DNA from: Dactylonectria macrodidyma
Taxonomy: Eukaryota > Ascomycota > Sordariomycetes > Hypocreales > Nectriaceae
Reading direction: 5' to 3'
NCBI GenBank assembly: GCA_020744425.1
Contig: JAGMUV010000054.1
Location: 62,001 to 126,000 of the forward strand
Length of the DNA: 64,000 nt
Positions 41,358 to 51,486 of the stretch are shown here, piece after piece (positions within the stretch are counted from its first letter, which is position 1; each line of letters starts with the position of its first letter). A program made the position numbers and the translations under genes. The notes under the pieces are model-generated. The model did no database searches. It was not told the origin of the DNA and saw only the letters and a program-made list of their open reading frames with translations.

Positions 41358-41369
41358 AGACCCCCCTAG

Positions 41370-41551
41370 TACAGCAAGTGGATGTCACAGGTCTTTTTTG
41401 GTGCGGGGTCGCCGCCGACCCCGCAGATTACCGCAAGGCCCTTGACATCGCCCCCCAAAGTACGGATGTCAACTCCGCGACACCGTTGGGACCGAAATAC
41501 TGGATGTACGAGGGTGAAAGCTATACCGTTCGATGGCGCCTATTCCGGTGA
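41370..41551 (+). pseudogene. Unidentified coding-like fragment
   Basis: A frame open from 41348 (just after a TAG) to the TGA at 41549-41551 gives VAADPADYRKALDIAP, then TPLGPKYWMYEGESYTVRW. Codon composition looks like real coding sequence, and it has no start Met, so it is probably the last exon of a lost gene. I do not recognise it. Confidence 0.25.
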
Positions 41552-41841
41552 TCAAATGCACGTCTTTTCATATCGTGGAGTAGCTTGGTTCAGTTGCTAT
41601 GGTGGGTTAAAATTTCGCCCGCCTGCAGTGCCAGGTCACTTACACATTGAAAAACAAACATTTTGCAGCCAGTCAATAAACTCCTGATTTTCGATCTACA
41701 GTAATACCTAATTACAGACTTCTATACTAATTCCTGGCCTTCCTGTCGTTTCTAATGGATTTGAATACTTTGTCAAGCGAATTAGAATCCCGTTCCGCAT
41801 CCATTTGCTTCGCTACAGTAGCTTCGCATCACGTGAACCCT

Positions 41842-42091
41842 TAGTAGTAGTAGTAGTAGTAGATTTATTACGCCCGGGAGAACGGATCTCATAGGGCCAT
41901 GGAACACGCTATGCTATTTACATTTCTGCCACCTTCAATCCTGACCACAAGTAAAGCCCCACTTTCTCTCCCTGGATCGCTTTCGTTTGGCCTCGCTTGA
42001 CTCTCTCTGACAGGTCTGCTTGAAGGCCAATTTCTCCAAGTGTTCAGCATCCTATCCTCAGCAGCTGAAGCGTGGTCTGTCAAAATGAGGC
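41842..42091 (-). repeat. LINE-like 3' end with (TAG)n tract
   Basis: Nearly identical to 389-636 in inverted orientation: same 64-codon frame with one substitution on the minus strand, same truncation point (CCTCATTTTGACAGACCACG side), simple-repeat tract at 41842-41862. Too short to encode reverse transcriptase. Confidence 0.65.
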
Positions 42092-42543
42092 CTTATATGA
42101 ATATGCATGAATATGTTATGTGAATATGTGTTTTGCTAGGTAAGTTGAATATAATATGAATATAATAAAATCAGTGTGAATATTCATATAGCCATGTATG
42201 AGGAGGGCCTGGCCGCAAGTGGGGCTATTATGTTCAGACTAATAGTGTAAACTACAGTTTGCACTGTAGTTTAGTTTCGACCTTGACGGACGGACCAATG
42301 GTTCAGTGTGCGTATCTCAGGCAAACTGGCAGTTTAGTGTAGCCAAGTCGAACGGATTGGCAGTTTAGTGTGACCAAGGCAAATGCACTTAAGGAGCAGT
42401 TTGAGGCTTTCACACGCACTGGTTGCACTATTAGGAGCCCTGCCCTCTGTCAAATGTAAATGGAAAGATGTCATGCATGTGAGGGTTGTAGAGAGTCAAA
42501 TTGGCCTTAATCACTGCTCAAGTCAAGAGGACGAAGGTCCCAG
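42092..42543. other. AT-rich stretch with short repeats, no gene
   Basis: TGAATATG-type repeats at 42100-42190 and two copies of GGCAGTTTAGTGT (about 42328 and 42358). No gene recognised. Confidence 0.4.
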
Positions 42544-42945
42544 TTATATACACAAGAATGGTGTCCAAGTGGGTCGGGACGCCTCCTCGGCTGGGGCGGA
42601 ATATCGTTTGACACCCTCAATAATATCAATCTCTCCAGAGACGGGCCACTTGGGCTCGAAGAGCCACATAGCAGGCCAGACTCCACAGATGCTGCCGGGC
42701 ATATGGATGATATCAGCAATAAAGAGGCCGTGGGTGAAAGAAGTTTGAGAAGTTACACGGACCGATTTGCGGCCACTGGCAGGGCTGACTGTAGTGGTAT
42801 CAACACCCATATAGATGGCGCCGTTACGGTCACCAGCGAGACCTTCGCTAACAGCAGTCTCAAAGTCAACATACTCAACGAAGCCATTGCTTGGGTCCTC
42901 GTTGAAGAAGTCTACATCCCTACGGAGGACCATTTCAAAAGTCAT
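42544..42945 (-). pseudogene. GH16 endo-beta-glucanase fragment
   Basis: The minus-strand frame has HMPGSICGVWPAMWLF and then the GH16 active-site block GEIDIIEGV (E-x-D-x-x-E), which in this family hydrolyses beta-1,3(4)-glucans in the cell wall or outside the cell. Upstream of Met 42945 the homologous start and signal peptide are absent. Shortly after IIEGV the reading drifts (KRYSAPAEEASRP) with no further GH16 features. Both ends are therefore missing. Confidence 0.75.
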
Positions 42946-43390
42946 GTCTGGAGCTTAAGCCACACTTTTTAAAACAGCCAATCAGAATGGGCGCTGTATA
43001 TGAGGTACTTTAAATCACTTACCTCCCCTAAAAGCTCGAGATCTATAGCGCGTCAAACACTACTAGCAGATAGCGGCGGGCGCTCTTAGCTTCTGAAGAC
43101 CTCTGGAGATACAGGGAGCTACAGTGGAGCTAAGGAATAAGTGCCCTAAAGGGCTTGTACTACTAAGTAGCTAGCAGGGGTACGAGGGTGTGACGTCATT
43201 AGCGTAAGAATTTTGAAATGGTCGTCCGTACATCCCTATCTCCTGAGTGCGCAAACACCTCCAAGGCGTACCTCGCCCCACATGATCACGGGCACCTCGG
43301 AAGTACGTGAGGGGTACGAAAAGTTTAATCCGATAAGAAATTAATGCTATTTCCCACCTTAAACACCATCAAATTATTTTGATTTCATCA

Positions 43391-45618
43391 ATGACTTCCC
43401 CTCCGATTCTAGAAGAGATACGGGTCATCAACCCCTATGATGACAGGAGCTTTATCAGGGAGGAGCACAGTCGCCGCCTGTGGCCAAATGGCCCTACGCG
43501 CGCCGTTGATTTTCCGGCTGAAAATGATCGAGGCACCAACTTCGAGCCTTTCCACGTAGAAACACGCCCTTTTCACATTAACACACTGCCTCCAACGCCT
43601 CTACAACTATTCCAGCCTTTTCTACCCATATCACTCTTTGAGAAATGGGTATCTTACACAAATTCCTGGATCACGTGGCTCAAAGAAAACGGCGTTATTG
43701 ACAGCTGGAATACCCCGATGGAGCGGACTTCAAAACTACACAAATGGGAAGGAACAACGGTCTCAGAGGTGTTATCGACGATTGGTGCGCTAATTTATAT
43801 GGGTGTGCATAAAGAAAAGACGATACGAGGCTATTGGAAACCCCCCAAGCCCGGTGATCAACGTCCTGCGCACTCATTTATCAAGTTCATCTCATACAGC
43901 AAGTTTCAGCTTATCCACAGGCACCTTCGTCCCTTTGACCACACCAAATATGACGAAACTGTACCTATTCCGAAGGTATTCCAATGCGTTGAAGAGTGGT
44001 CTGACCATATGCAAGCCGTATCCATGCAGATATTCCGGCCCGGGTCTCACCTTGCCGTCGATGAGTGTATGATCTGTTATACCGGCAAAAGCGACGACAT
44101 AACGGTTATCAAAAGCAAGCCTGACCCCGTGGGCTTCAAGATATGGGTTATCGCCCAATGCGGCTTCTTTTTTCGGTGGATTTGGCACGTCAAGGAGAAA
44201 CCGCATGGTGCCGTTGGCGATGAAATTTCAACGCAGAAGTCATCATCACGAGGTCGGCCAAGCAAGCGAAGAAAAGTCACAGCCAAAGCCCCTAGTACAG
44301 AAGACAAGTCTTTCACACCGAATTCGACTCAAGCTGTCGTCGTTGCCCTTACAAATGTGCTGCCAGAAGCGAGATATCACGTATTTGTGGATAACCTTTT
44401 CTCATCGTCTCCCCTCTTCCGCAACCTCCGCAGCCACGGCTTCGGTGCCACAGGCACGGCTCGTACAAATAGCGGCATCAACCAGGAACTAGTGGATGAT
44501 AAGAATAATGACGGCAAGGTCAAAAAAATGTACGAATTCAATACCGTCAAGGCGATCCCAACCCCTGACAACCAGGTACTTGTGAAAGGCTTCTAGCGAG
44601 TTGATTCAACTAACTAGTCCCTATGCTGTTTACTTTCAAGGTGAAGAAAGGAAAGAATCTAAATACAAACTGGGTGCGTGAAGCGTTATATCTTCTTTAA
44701 TATAGAAGATTCGAGAATCGACTCGATGGCGCTGTGGAGAAGAATTCGGGCTTGGCGGCAGAGCCGCCAGCCAAGTGGGCCTGACCCGTTACAGTACTAG
44801 CTTCAGACACTTTTAGCTGAGAAATCCCTACTAATTCGTCTTCGTTCTATATCTATAGGTCAACCAAATCGCCTGGAAAGACAACAAGCTTGTGTTATTT
44901 TTTAACTACCGTGTTTACCGGCGCCGACGATGAGCGTGTCGTCCGGCAGAGGAAGAAGCCGTCATCACGGAAGTCAGAAGCCAAGCCAATACAGCGTTTT
45001 TTTGGTAACGAAGCTACCAAAGAGATCAACATACCGACAGTGGCTGCTACTTATAACGACCAAAAGAATCACGTTGACCGTGGTGACCAATTGAGGTCAT
45101 ATTATAAGTACGATCATCCCCTACGCCGTGGTGCGTGGCAGGCACTTGCATGGACTTTCCTCCTTGACGTGGCCCTCGTTAACAGCTATATTGCTCAACT
45201 TCACGGACCGCAGCCAAATTGGAAGAGATATACGAATCAAAGGGAGTGGCGAGAGTGCATTTATAACGAATTATTTAATACCTACGGCCATAACAGTCAA
45301 GCAAGGAGGCATTACCGAGCCGGAGACGAGCGTGATCTACAACAACCCGAATTACAGAGGGAACACATCGATCGCAAGATCAATCATGTCAACCGCAAGG
45401 TAAAGTCAGATTGCCTAGCCTGTCAGGGCTGTCGGCAGGGGCAGCTAAGAGTAAGAGCCCCGGAATGGAGCCCTCTTACGGAGGTCAGCGGCAATGAGGA
45501 AAAGAAGAAGATGAAGAGGCCGGATGTGCGGAGTCAGACCTCTCACGGATGCCGTATTTGTGATGTTGCGATTTGTAATACGAAGCATTGTTGGGACTTC
45601 TATCACCACCTAATTTAG
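43391..45618 (+). pseudogene. piggyBac-type transposase, one frameshift
   Basis: Exon 1 is 43391-44575 (395 codons), intron 44576-44858 and exon 2 44859-45618. Catalytic-type motifs are HLAVDECMICYTG, VFVDNLFSS and NHVDRGDQ; the C-terminal Cys ribbon (CLACQG, CRICDVAICN, CWDFYH) is intact. The intron is 283 bp because a 213-bp solo LTR and its 5-bp duplication sit in it; subtracting 218 gives 65 bp, the length of the intron in the 20-kb copy. The only lesion is an extra T in a run of six near 44900, which shifts the frame before TTVFTGADDE. It may be a true mutation or a homopolymer sequencing error. Confidence 0.85.
44581..44793. mobile_element. Solo LTR (213 bp, TSD GTACT)
   Basis: Begins TGTGAAAGGC and ends CCCGTTACA; direct flanks GTACT at 44576-44580 and 44794-44798. 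The left flank is also the 5' splice site of the host intron, and the insertion reproduces it. Confidence 0.85.
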
Positions 45619-45880
45619 CAGAGGAATTATGTACCCTTTTTTTGGCGCCTTCTGATTGGATCGAACCCCTCGTCGTGACCTGGTTGGAGGTGTTTGCGCA
45701 CTCAGGAGATGGGCTCTCACTTTTTCACTGAAAGGGCATTCCGTGTCCTCTCATTGGTCCATACCCCTGTAAATCCCCTTTCAGTTGAAAAGGGATTCAC
45801 ACGCGACGCCCCCGACCCATCTTTCATTTCAAAGTGGACGATCTGCTTTCTGATTGGATGCTGCAATCCAGCCCCTGTTA

Positions 45881-46318
45881 TCCCCTCAATTGTCGAAAGG
45901 CTCCCGCCAGGTCACTCCAGGGATGTCTGCCCAATTAAAATGCAAGAATGAAGTGTACATTATTCCCTACCTAAGTTGGCCGATAATAGATGTCCCAACA
46001 ATATTTTGAGTTACAAATCGCGACATCACACTGCTCACCCCCCCCAAATTGATTGATGCTTCTTTTTCTTTAATTCAGGCCTCTTCTTATTATTGCTGAC
46101 CGGCTGTCATCTTCTCTGATGAAGCTGCTATCATTATATGCATTGAGGGCCTCGCCCAATATTAATTAAGAACTCATAGATGACTTTAAAATGATTTATA
46201 TGACGATTTTGGCGAGAATAGTTAATGATGCATCTTTAGGTTCCCCTCATGTACCTGTCATGTAATAGGGGTCATGTGGGGCAAGGTACTTTCGGGAGCC
46301 TTTCGACAATTGAGGGGA
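45881..46318 (-). mobile_element. piggyBac-derived MITE (438 bp)
   Basis: Ends TCCCCTCAATTGTCG plus AAAGGCTCCCG on both sides, flanked by TA (45879-45880 and 46319-46320). The first about 250 bp is the 3' end of the piggyBac gene of the 8.8-10.3 kb family in reverse (the Cys ribbon and stop region are recognisable); the rest is its 5' end. It is an internally deleted derivative of that family. Confidence 0.85.
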
Positions 46319-46320
46319 TA

Positions 46321-46570
46321 ATCGTTGCTGTGTTTTCTTTTTCTTCTCTCCAATCTTTGACATCTTTGGTCATGCTAAGCTATTTTCTACTGCTGTTGAT
46401 GATTAAGTAGAAAGTAATTTCAACAATCGCGTCGCGTGCATGCGTTCCTTACGTGTTCGAAAGAACAGTTGTAGTATAAGCAGATGGCTTTGTAGCTCAC
46501 TTTCATCATCATCATCATCATAAATTGGATAACCTACCAGCATTATCTTCCCTTACATTTGTAACTCAAA
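46321..46570. other. Short gap with (CAT)n microsatellite
   Basis: A (CAT)n run at about 46504-46521. No gene or terminal repeats. Confidence 0.5.
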
Positions 46571-46936
46571 ATGCAGTTTCAAGAAACTGGGCCCGATCAA
46601 GTCCTGGACATTGAGCAGAGCGAAACCACTAAATGGCTGCAACATACGGGCTGGCCACAGTTATTCCGCAATCAACCACTTGACATTATTGCCGCATCAA
46701 CACTGCAGCCTAGACCAGGATATAATGAAGATTATCTCCTAGGTTCATGGCAGGGTACCCAGGTTTGGAGCTCTGTGGCGGTTGAAGCTCAGCTGCAAAT
46801 CATACTACGCGGTGTCGACTTAATGTTCGATCGGGCCAAATTCACGTTGGCCAGGACAGACGCCCCTGGAGGCTTCCAATTAGACGGCACTTCGCTGTAC
46901 CGAACGGCGGTGTCGAGCTCAGGTCTTATGATCTGA
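46571..46936 (+). CDS. Small hypothetical protein, possibly an N-terminal fragment (121 aa)
   Basis: The segment TTKWLQHTGWPQLFRNQPLD follows the W-L-x-x-T-x-W-P pattern seen near the N-terminus of large ascomycete proteins of unknown function, some of them linked to transposon-like or orsD-like families. The reading is open from Met 46571 to 46936, with no domain I can name. The length suggests a truncated copy. Confidence 0.3.
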   Translation: MQFQETGPDQVLDIEQSETTKWLQHTGWPQLFRNQPLDIIAASTLQPRPGYNEDYLLGSWQGTQVWSSVAVEAQLQIILRGVDLMFDRAKFTLARTDAPGGFQLDGTSLYRTAVSSSGLMI

Positions 46937-47206
46937 AAAATTTGATCCATAAGTATACTCACCCAACATCCCGGTGGCTTCACCTTCTAGTAGCCGTTTG
47001 GACTGTATTGTACGATACATCCTAGATACGCAAGGCAAGGTTCAGTGCAGATATATTAGGGTGATATTGTAGTCACGACCTCCTCTCATAGATAGCAAGA
47101 CTAAAACACAACGAAAAGAGAGTAGCTTCAACGCTAGATGCTATGAGACATTCAATGAACTATTGCTATCATGGCTGGACTGCGGGCTGCAGCGTAAGGC
47201 GGGAAT

Positions 47207-48706
47207 CTATGCAAGGCTGAACCAGTGTCCAAAGACGTTCGTAGGGTCGTACTTCTTCTTGAGGGTCTTGAGACGGGGAAGGCTGGAGCCGTAGATGGCC
47301 GTAAGGTCCTCGTCGCCGTGGGCAAAGTTGATGTATCTGTAGGAGAGATTGCGTCAGCATCCGCTGGTTGGGGGAATGAAGAACCGAGGGAAGAGGACTT
47401 ACGCTGGGTTGGTCTTGGCGCTATTGGGGGAGGCCCAGATATCACGGACCTGGGAGGCGAAGCTGAAGGCGTGGGTGTCGAGGGCGGCGTCCTTGTACCA
47501 AGGGATAGCGACGGCCTGGGCGAAGGAGTTGAAGCGCAGTTCGTCAGACACTGCGGTGGCACCGCGGCCGACGGACTTGGTCTTGTCGTAGTTGTAGACC
47601 TCGACCAGGATGGCCGAGTTCTCGGCGCTGGGCTGCTTCTGGAAGTCGACATACAGGTCCCAGACGGCAGTCCAGTCGGACGCGGTCATGCTGGAGAGGG
47701 AGGTGTGGAAGGCGGGCTTGCGCTCGCCGCGGGCGCAGAAGAAGTCGTTGGCGGCGTTCCAGCCGGTGTAAGGGGCGACGGAGGAGCTGTTGGTGTTCGG
47801 GCCGAGGGCGTACAGCGGCGCGAAGGCCTTGCGGCCAGCAGCCTCGTTGCCCTGGCGGAGGAAGCCGGTGACGAGCACGGTGGGGGTGTTGTTGGCGTCG
47901 CCCGAGTTGGCGAGGATGAAGAAGACGACCTGGTTGGGGAGAAGAGGCATGTCCTGGATGGCCTGGGCGACGTCGGTGATCCTGGAGCCGTCGAAGGTCA
48001 GGGCGGTGAGCCAGGCGGAGCGGTCGCTGGTCGGGACGGCCTTGACTCTGGCGTAGGTGACGACGCCGAAGTTGGGGCCGGCGCCGCGCATGGCCCAGAA
48101 GAGATCCGGGTTCGAGGTGCGGCTGAGGTCGATTGCCTCGCCCTTGGGGGTGATAACGCGCAGAGACAGGATGTTGTCGACGGCCATGCCGAGCTCGCCG
48201 ACGAGGTTGCCGAAGCCGCCGCCGAGACCAGCGCCCAGGGCGCCGACGCAGTTGCAGTTGCCGGCCATGACGAGTACGCCGGCGGCGTCAGCGGCGGCGA
48301 CAACCTCCTGGATGATGGCGCCGCCGCCGATGACGGCCGACTTCTTGTCGGCGCTGACGGTGACCTGGTTCAGGCCGGCGAGGTTGAGGATGACGGCGGG
48401 GCCCTTGAGCGAGAACGAGGCCCAGCCATTGCCGCCGTTCTGAGGGACGAGGGGAAGCTTCTTCTGGGCGACGTACTTGACGACGGCCTTGATGTCGGCC
48501 TCACACAACGGGCTGACGACGACGGCCACCACGGGGGCGTCGACCTCGTTCCATCTCTCGCGAACCGTCACTTCGACACTCGAGGAGCTGATGAGGCCCT
48601 GCAGGTCGCTGGTGACGGAACGCGTAGTGAGATCGATGGCCGCCGACGCGACGACGCTGAGAAGCTGGAGGCCGACCAGGACGCCCCTCATGGTGAAGAT
48701 GGTCAT
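47207..48706 (-). CDS. Secreted FAD-linked oxidase, BBE type (477 aa, 2 exons)
   Basis: Exons 48706-47403 and 47336-47207; the 66-bp intron (47337-47402) starts GTAAGT and ends CTACAG, and the sum is 1,434 nt, 478 codons. The N-terminus (MRGVLVGLQLLSVVASA) is a signal peptide. The FAD-binding_4 domain contains PLVPQNGGNGWASFS and GALGAGLGGGFGNLVGELG. The second exon encodes the BBE C-terminus (YINFAHGDED, then LKKKYDPTNVFGHW). Members oxidise alcohols, sugars or secondary-metabolite intermediates with O2. The usual His of the NGGH motif is replaced by Asn, while GNCNCVG keeps Cys at the second attachment site. GC-rich codon use contrasts with the surrounding transposons. A 510-codon antisense frame is a by-product of this. 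Confidence 0.9.
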
Positions 48707-48759
48707 AGCGCCTCGGTAGGAAGGGGGTTACTTAGGGAGCGACTAGGTTGGGAGTAAGT

Positions 48760-49892
48760 GGCGATAGACGGACACCGGGGGGGCAAGAGTGATAGCAAGG
48801 CAGGCCGATGACCGTGTCAGTCTTTCAGGGAGGCCATCTGGGTTTTAATCAAGCGTTGGCGGCCGGCGTGGTCGGGGAGCGCTCCAGACATCACCCGCGA
48901 CCAGGTAGTCGTGGCGTTGCCGTTGCCAGGGGCCAATCCGAACAGCAGCGTCCAACGGCCCCTGGAGACAATGTCTTCTGAGGCTAGCGGGGGTCCCCTG
49001 GTGCCTGGTCGGCAGCCGGCTATGGCAGGTAAATGTACTCTATCGTATGACCCACGCCCATTGAGGTAAGACAACAAGCACCGTTCCACCGCCTACAGGC
49101 TTGCGAGGGGTACGTTGCTTCGTTTATTAAGCGATGACGGATCCTGAATCGCGTGGGAGATGGGGCCGGTGTACTTATGTATCGATCCCCCTGGCAGTCA
49201 ATCCCACATCGGGTCATGCGTCCAGCGCTCCATGTGGGGGGTCGAGGTGTGTTGTTGTACAGCAAATACAGCAATGCACGTACGCAGTTGTGATCACTGC
49301 TCCCTGGCCCGAGACTGACATGTGCTTGCTCCCCGCCCACCAGCGCGCAATCTGGGTGATCGTGGCTATCCGGACCTCCAGACTGCTTAAGCAAGATTAA
49401 CATAAGGTAGGTTGATACATAAAAGTCGTGGATCCCGCGGAGCTAGATGCCCTTAAGAGCCGATGTGCCGCACGAAAACTGCCCAACTTATCGGTCGTCT
49501 GGTTGGAAAAAATTGTCTCCCCGGGCATCCTTGTCGGACGTACGTGTCCTGTTCGTAGGACACGGCTCTCTTGACTCCCCTGCCTGCCGTACTTCCAGTC
49601 GAACTACCAAAACGCATGCCACGTACGGAATAGGGCGCCCGGCCTGTCTCCCGCACTTATTCGCCGAAATGGTGTGCTGCTATCGTTGCCATGCGCACCC
49701 GGGTCCATGGTTGGGAACGTGTGCCTGCCACGATCTTCGGCCACCATCCACGAGGGAATCCGAGAAACAGGTAGCAACCGTGCGACTTGACGTGCCAACA
49801 GCCGTAGCCAGTTAAGACATTACTAGAAACAATCATCTCCGTTGTCCAACTCCAAACCCCCCTTCCATCACCGTCACTCCCATCATCCATCA
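48760..49892. other. Intergenic between two host genes, nothing recognised
   Basis: Several frames of 60-127 codons overlap on both strands without domain, start context or splice pattern. The FAD oxidase promoter should be in the first 200 bp. Confidence 0.45.
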
Positions 49893-51360
49893 TCACCGGT
49901 CACCCCGCCAGAATCCGGGATCGGTCGGTCTCAGATTTGTGGTGCTGGAGCTGTCCGACGGTTCTACCATCTGGCTGATGGTCGTCTCCTTGATGATGTC
50001 CCTGCCCTCGGGAGACTCTGACCTCGTCCTGCCACCGTCTCGGAGGTCCATCTCGTCGATTTCCGTGTACGGCGTGGTGTTCTGGTTGGTCTTTCTGTTT
50101 GATCTCCTGCCAGATCCGTAGCCAAGCTCGTAGGAAGCGTTCCCGGTAGCCGTCTCCTTGGGGAACATCTGCCTCCAGATCGGCCGCAGGGTCGGAAGAC
50201 AGGCGCACACCACGGCCATGGACATCTCAATGTTGGTCCAGAAGAAGACCGGGGCGGTGTAGTCTTGCGCCAGGTGTCAGTAAATGCACGGGTTCCATGA
50301 CTGCAGGCGGCAGTAGACCTTACAGATGATGTCGTTGGGGTGGTTGGTATATTCCTTGGCAATGGCATACACGGCAACGACGCGAGTAACGCTTACAGCG
50401 CAGACCCTGTTGGCCGGATTAGTTAGTTTAGCACTGGGGATTTCTGTTCCACCTCGGGAGGTTCTGGAGACGTACGCGGCCCCGAGACTCAGCATTCCGA
50501 GGACGGCCAACTTAGTCCTGAGCTTCATCTGCGTTCTGATGACCATGGGGACGGGCAAGAACAAGATGGCGAAATCGGCGATGATGTTGGTGTACAGGAC
50601 CGTGAGGAACATGGCCACCTGGTTGACGCACTTCTTGTCCTGGAAAAAGTCGATGAACGCGGTGATCGGGTAGCAGGTGAAGAGGTGGGAGAAGAAGAAG
50701 CTGATGGTCCAGACGACGACATAGGCGAGCGTGCCCATCGCGAACCACCTGAATACGCGGTGCGGGAAGAGGTTGAAGTATAAGACGAGGATGGACGACT
50801 TGACGAGGCCGAGGCCGACAATGGACAGCATGTTCATGGCAAACTTGGACTGCGCAGCATGACATGGTAAGCCGCGACTCCACATCACAGACGAAGAACA
50901 GGCGCGCATGGGCTGACTGACCTTTTCAAAGAACTCCAGGCCCGGGTCGTCCATGATGGCCGTGCCATCGGGATGCTGCGGCTGGTGCTCGCCCAAGTGG
51001 CCGAGGAATGAGGCTGTGGAAAGCAATCAGTCAGTATGGCGTTAGGGTAGACGTCCGTGAACGCCCGCGCGTAAGAAGGCCAGTGAAGATCATTACCTGA
51101 TAATTGCAAGGAGCAGCAAACGATCGTGAAGATCTGCCGACACAGTCGTTAGCCCCATGAATGCAAGCAACAACAGTCGAGCATCGCATCTCGACGGGAC
51201 GACTCACAAGCGCCGCGCCGGCCAGGTAGTCGTCCAGAGTGACGCGGTTGATCAGAAGCCTCGCCCATACTCGCAGACCGTAGAAAATGGTAGGCAGGAT
51301 CATGAACCCGATCGCCAGACCAATCATCTGCTCCTTGGAGTAATTGTATTCCTGGCTCAT
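49893..51360 (-). CDS. Fungal rhodopsin-domain integral membrane protein (369 aa, 6 exons)
   Basis: Exons on the minus strand: 51360-51208, 51133-51097, 51013-50922, 50849-50476, 50406-50324 and 50263-49893. They sum to 1,110 nt, exactly 370 codons with stop, and every junction keeps the frame. Introns start GTGAGT, GTAATG, GTCAGT, GTACGT and GTAAGG. The last acceptor is CAAG after a TTACTGAC branch, less usual. Seven hydrophobic helices can be followed: from QMIGLAIGFMILPTIFYGLR, through SSILVLYFNLF, LAYVVVWTISFFFSHLF and IIADFAILFLPVP, to APVFFWTNIEMSMAVVCACL, plus LPTLRPIW. This is the fungal Rhodopsin/Pth11-like family of plasma-membrane proteins, possible receptors. The cytosolic tail is Ser/Arg-rich. 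Ligand unknown. Confidence 0.88.
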
Positions 51361-51486
51361 GGCTGCGGTAGTGGGCGACCTTGCGGCGAGGCCGGGTCGC
51401 CGATCTCTTCTTTTTTTCCTCCTTTTCTCGGGTCTGGTCTGGCTCTGTGAGTTGCTGCGATCTCTAGTGTTCTGTGTCGTGAACAC

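Larger units (their letters stand above)
36078..41369. mobile_element. pogo-like element with 87-bp TIRs, rearranged by nested insertions
   Basis: The left terminal repeat is 36078-36164, starting CTAGGGGGGTCTCGTC. The right one is 41050-41129 plus 41363-41369, split by a solo LTR; 80 + 7 bp equals the 87 bp of the left end. TA flanks at 36076-36077 and 41370-41371. Each repeat includes a hairpin of CCCCCCGT with ACGGGGGG around a 9-nt loop. Inside are three pieces of one transposase and two inverted 1,125-bp hAT-like insertions. Without the two insertions, their target copies and the LTR the element would be about 2.8 kb. Confidence 0.9.
43239..45709 (+). mobile_element. piggyBac-type element with solo LTR in its intron (2,471 bp)
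   Basis: Ends TCTCCTGAGTGCGC plus AAACACCTCCAA, mirrored at 45709. Left flank TA (43237-43238), right flank TG (45710-45711); no TTAA. Same family type as 20089-22281 with different terminal sequence. Confidence 0.82.

Noticed and set aside
41382..41687. 101-aa plus-strand gene
   Set aside because: Pro/Arg/Thr-rich wrong frame over the more coding-like 41348-41551 frame.
47225..48757. 510-codon plus-strand frame rich in Gly, Asp and Val
   Set aside because: It is antisense to the FAD oxidase; high GC at third positions removes stops. The minus strand has motifs, a signal peptide and a correct intron.
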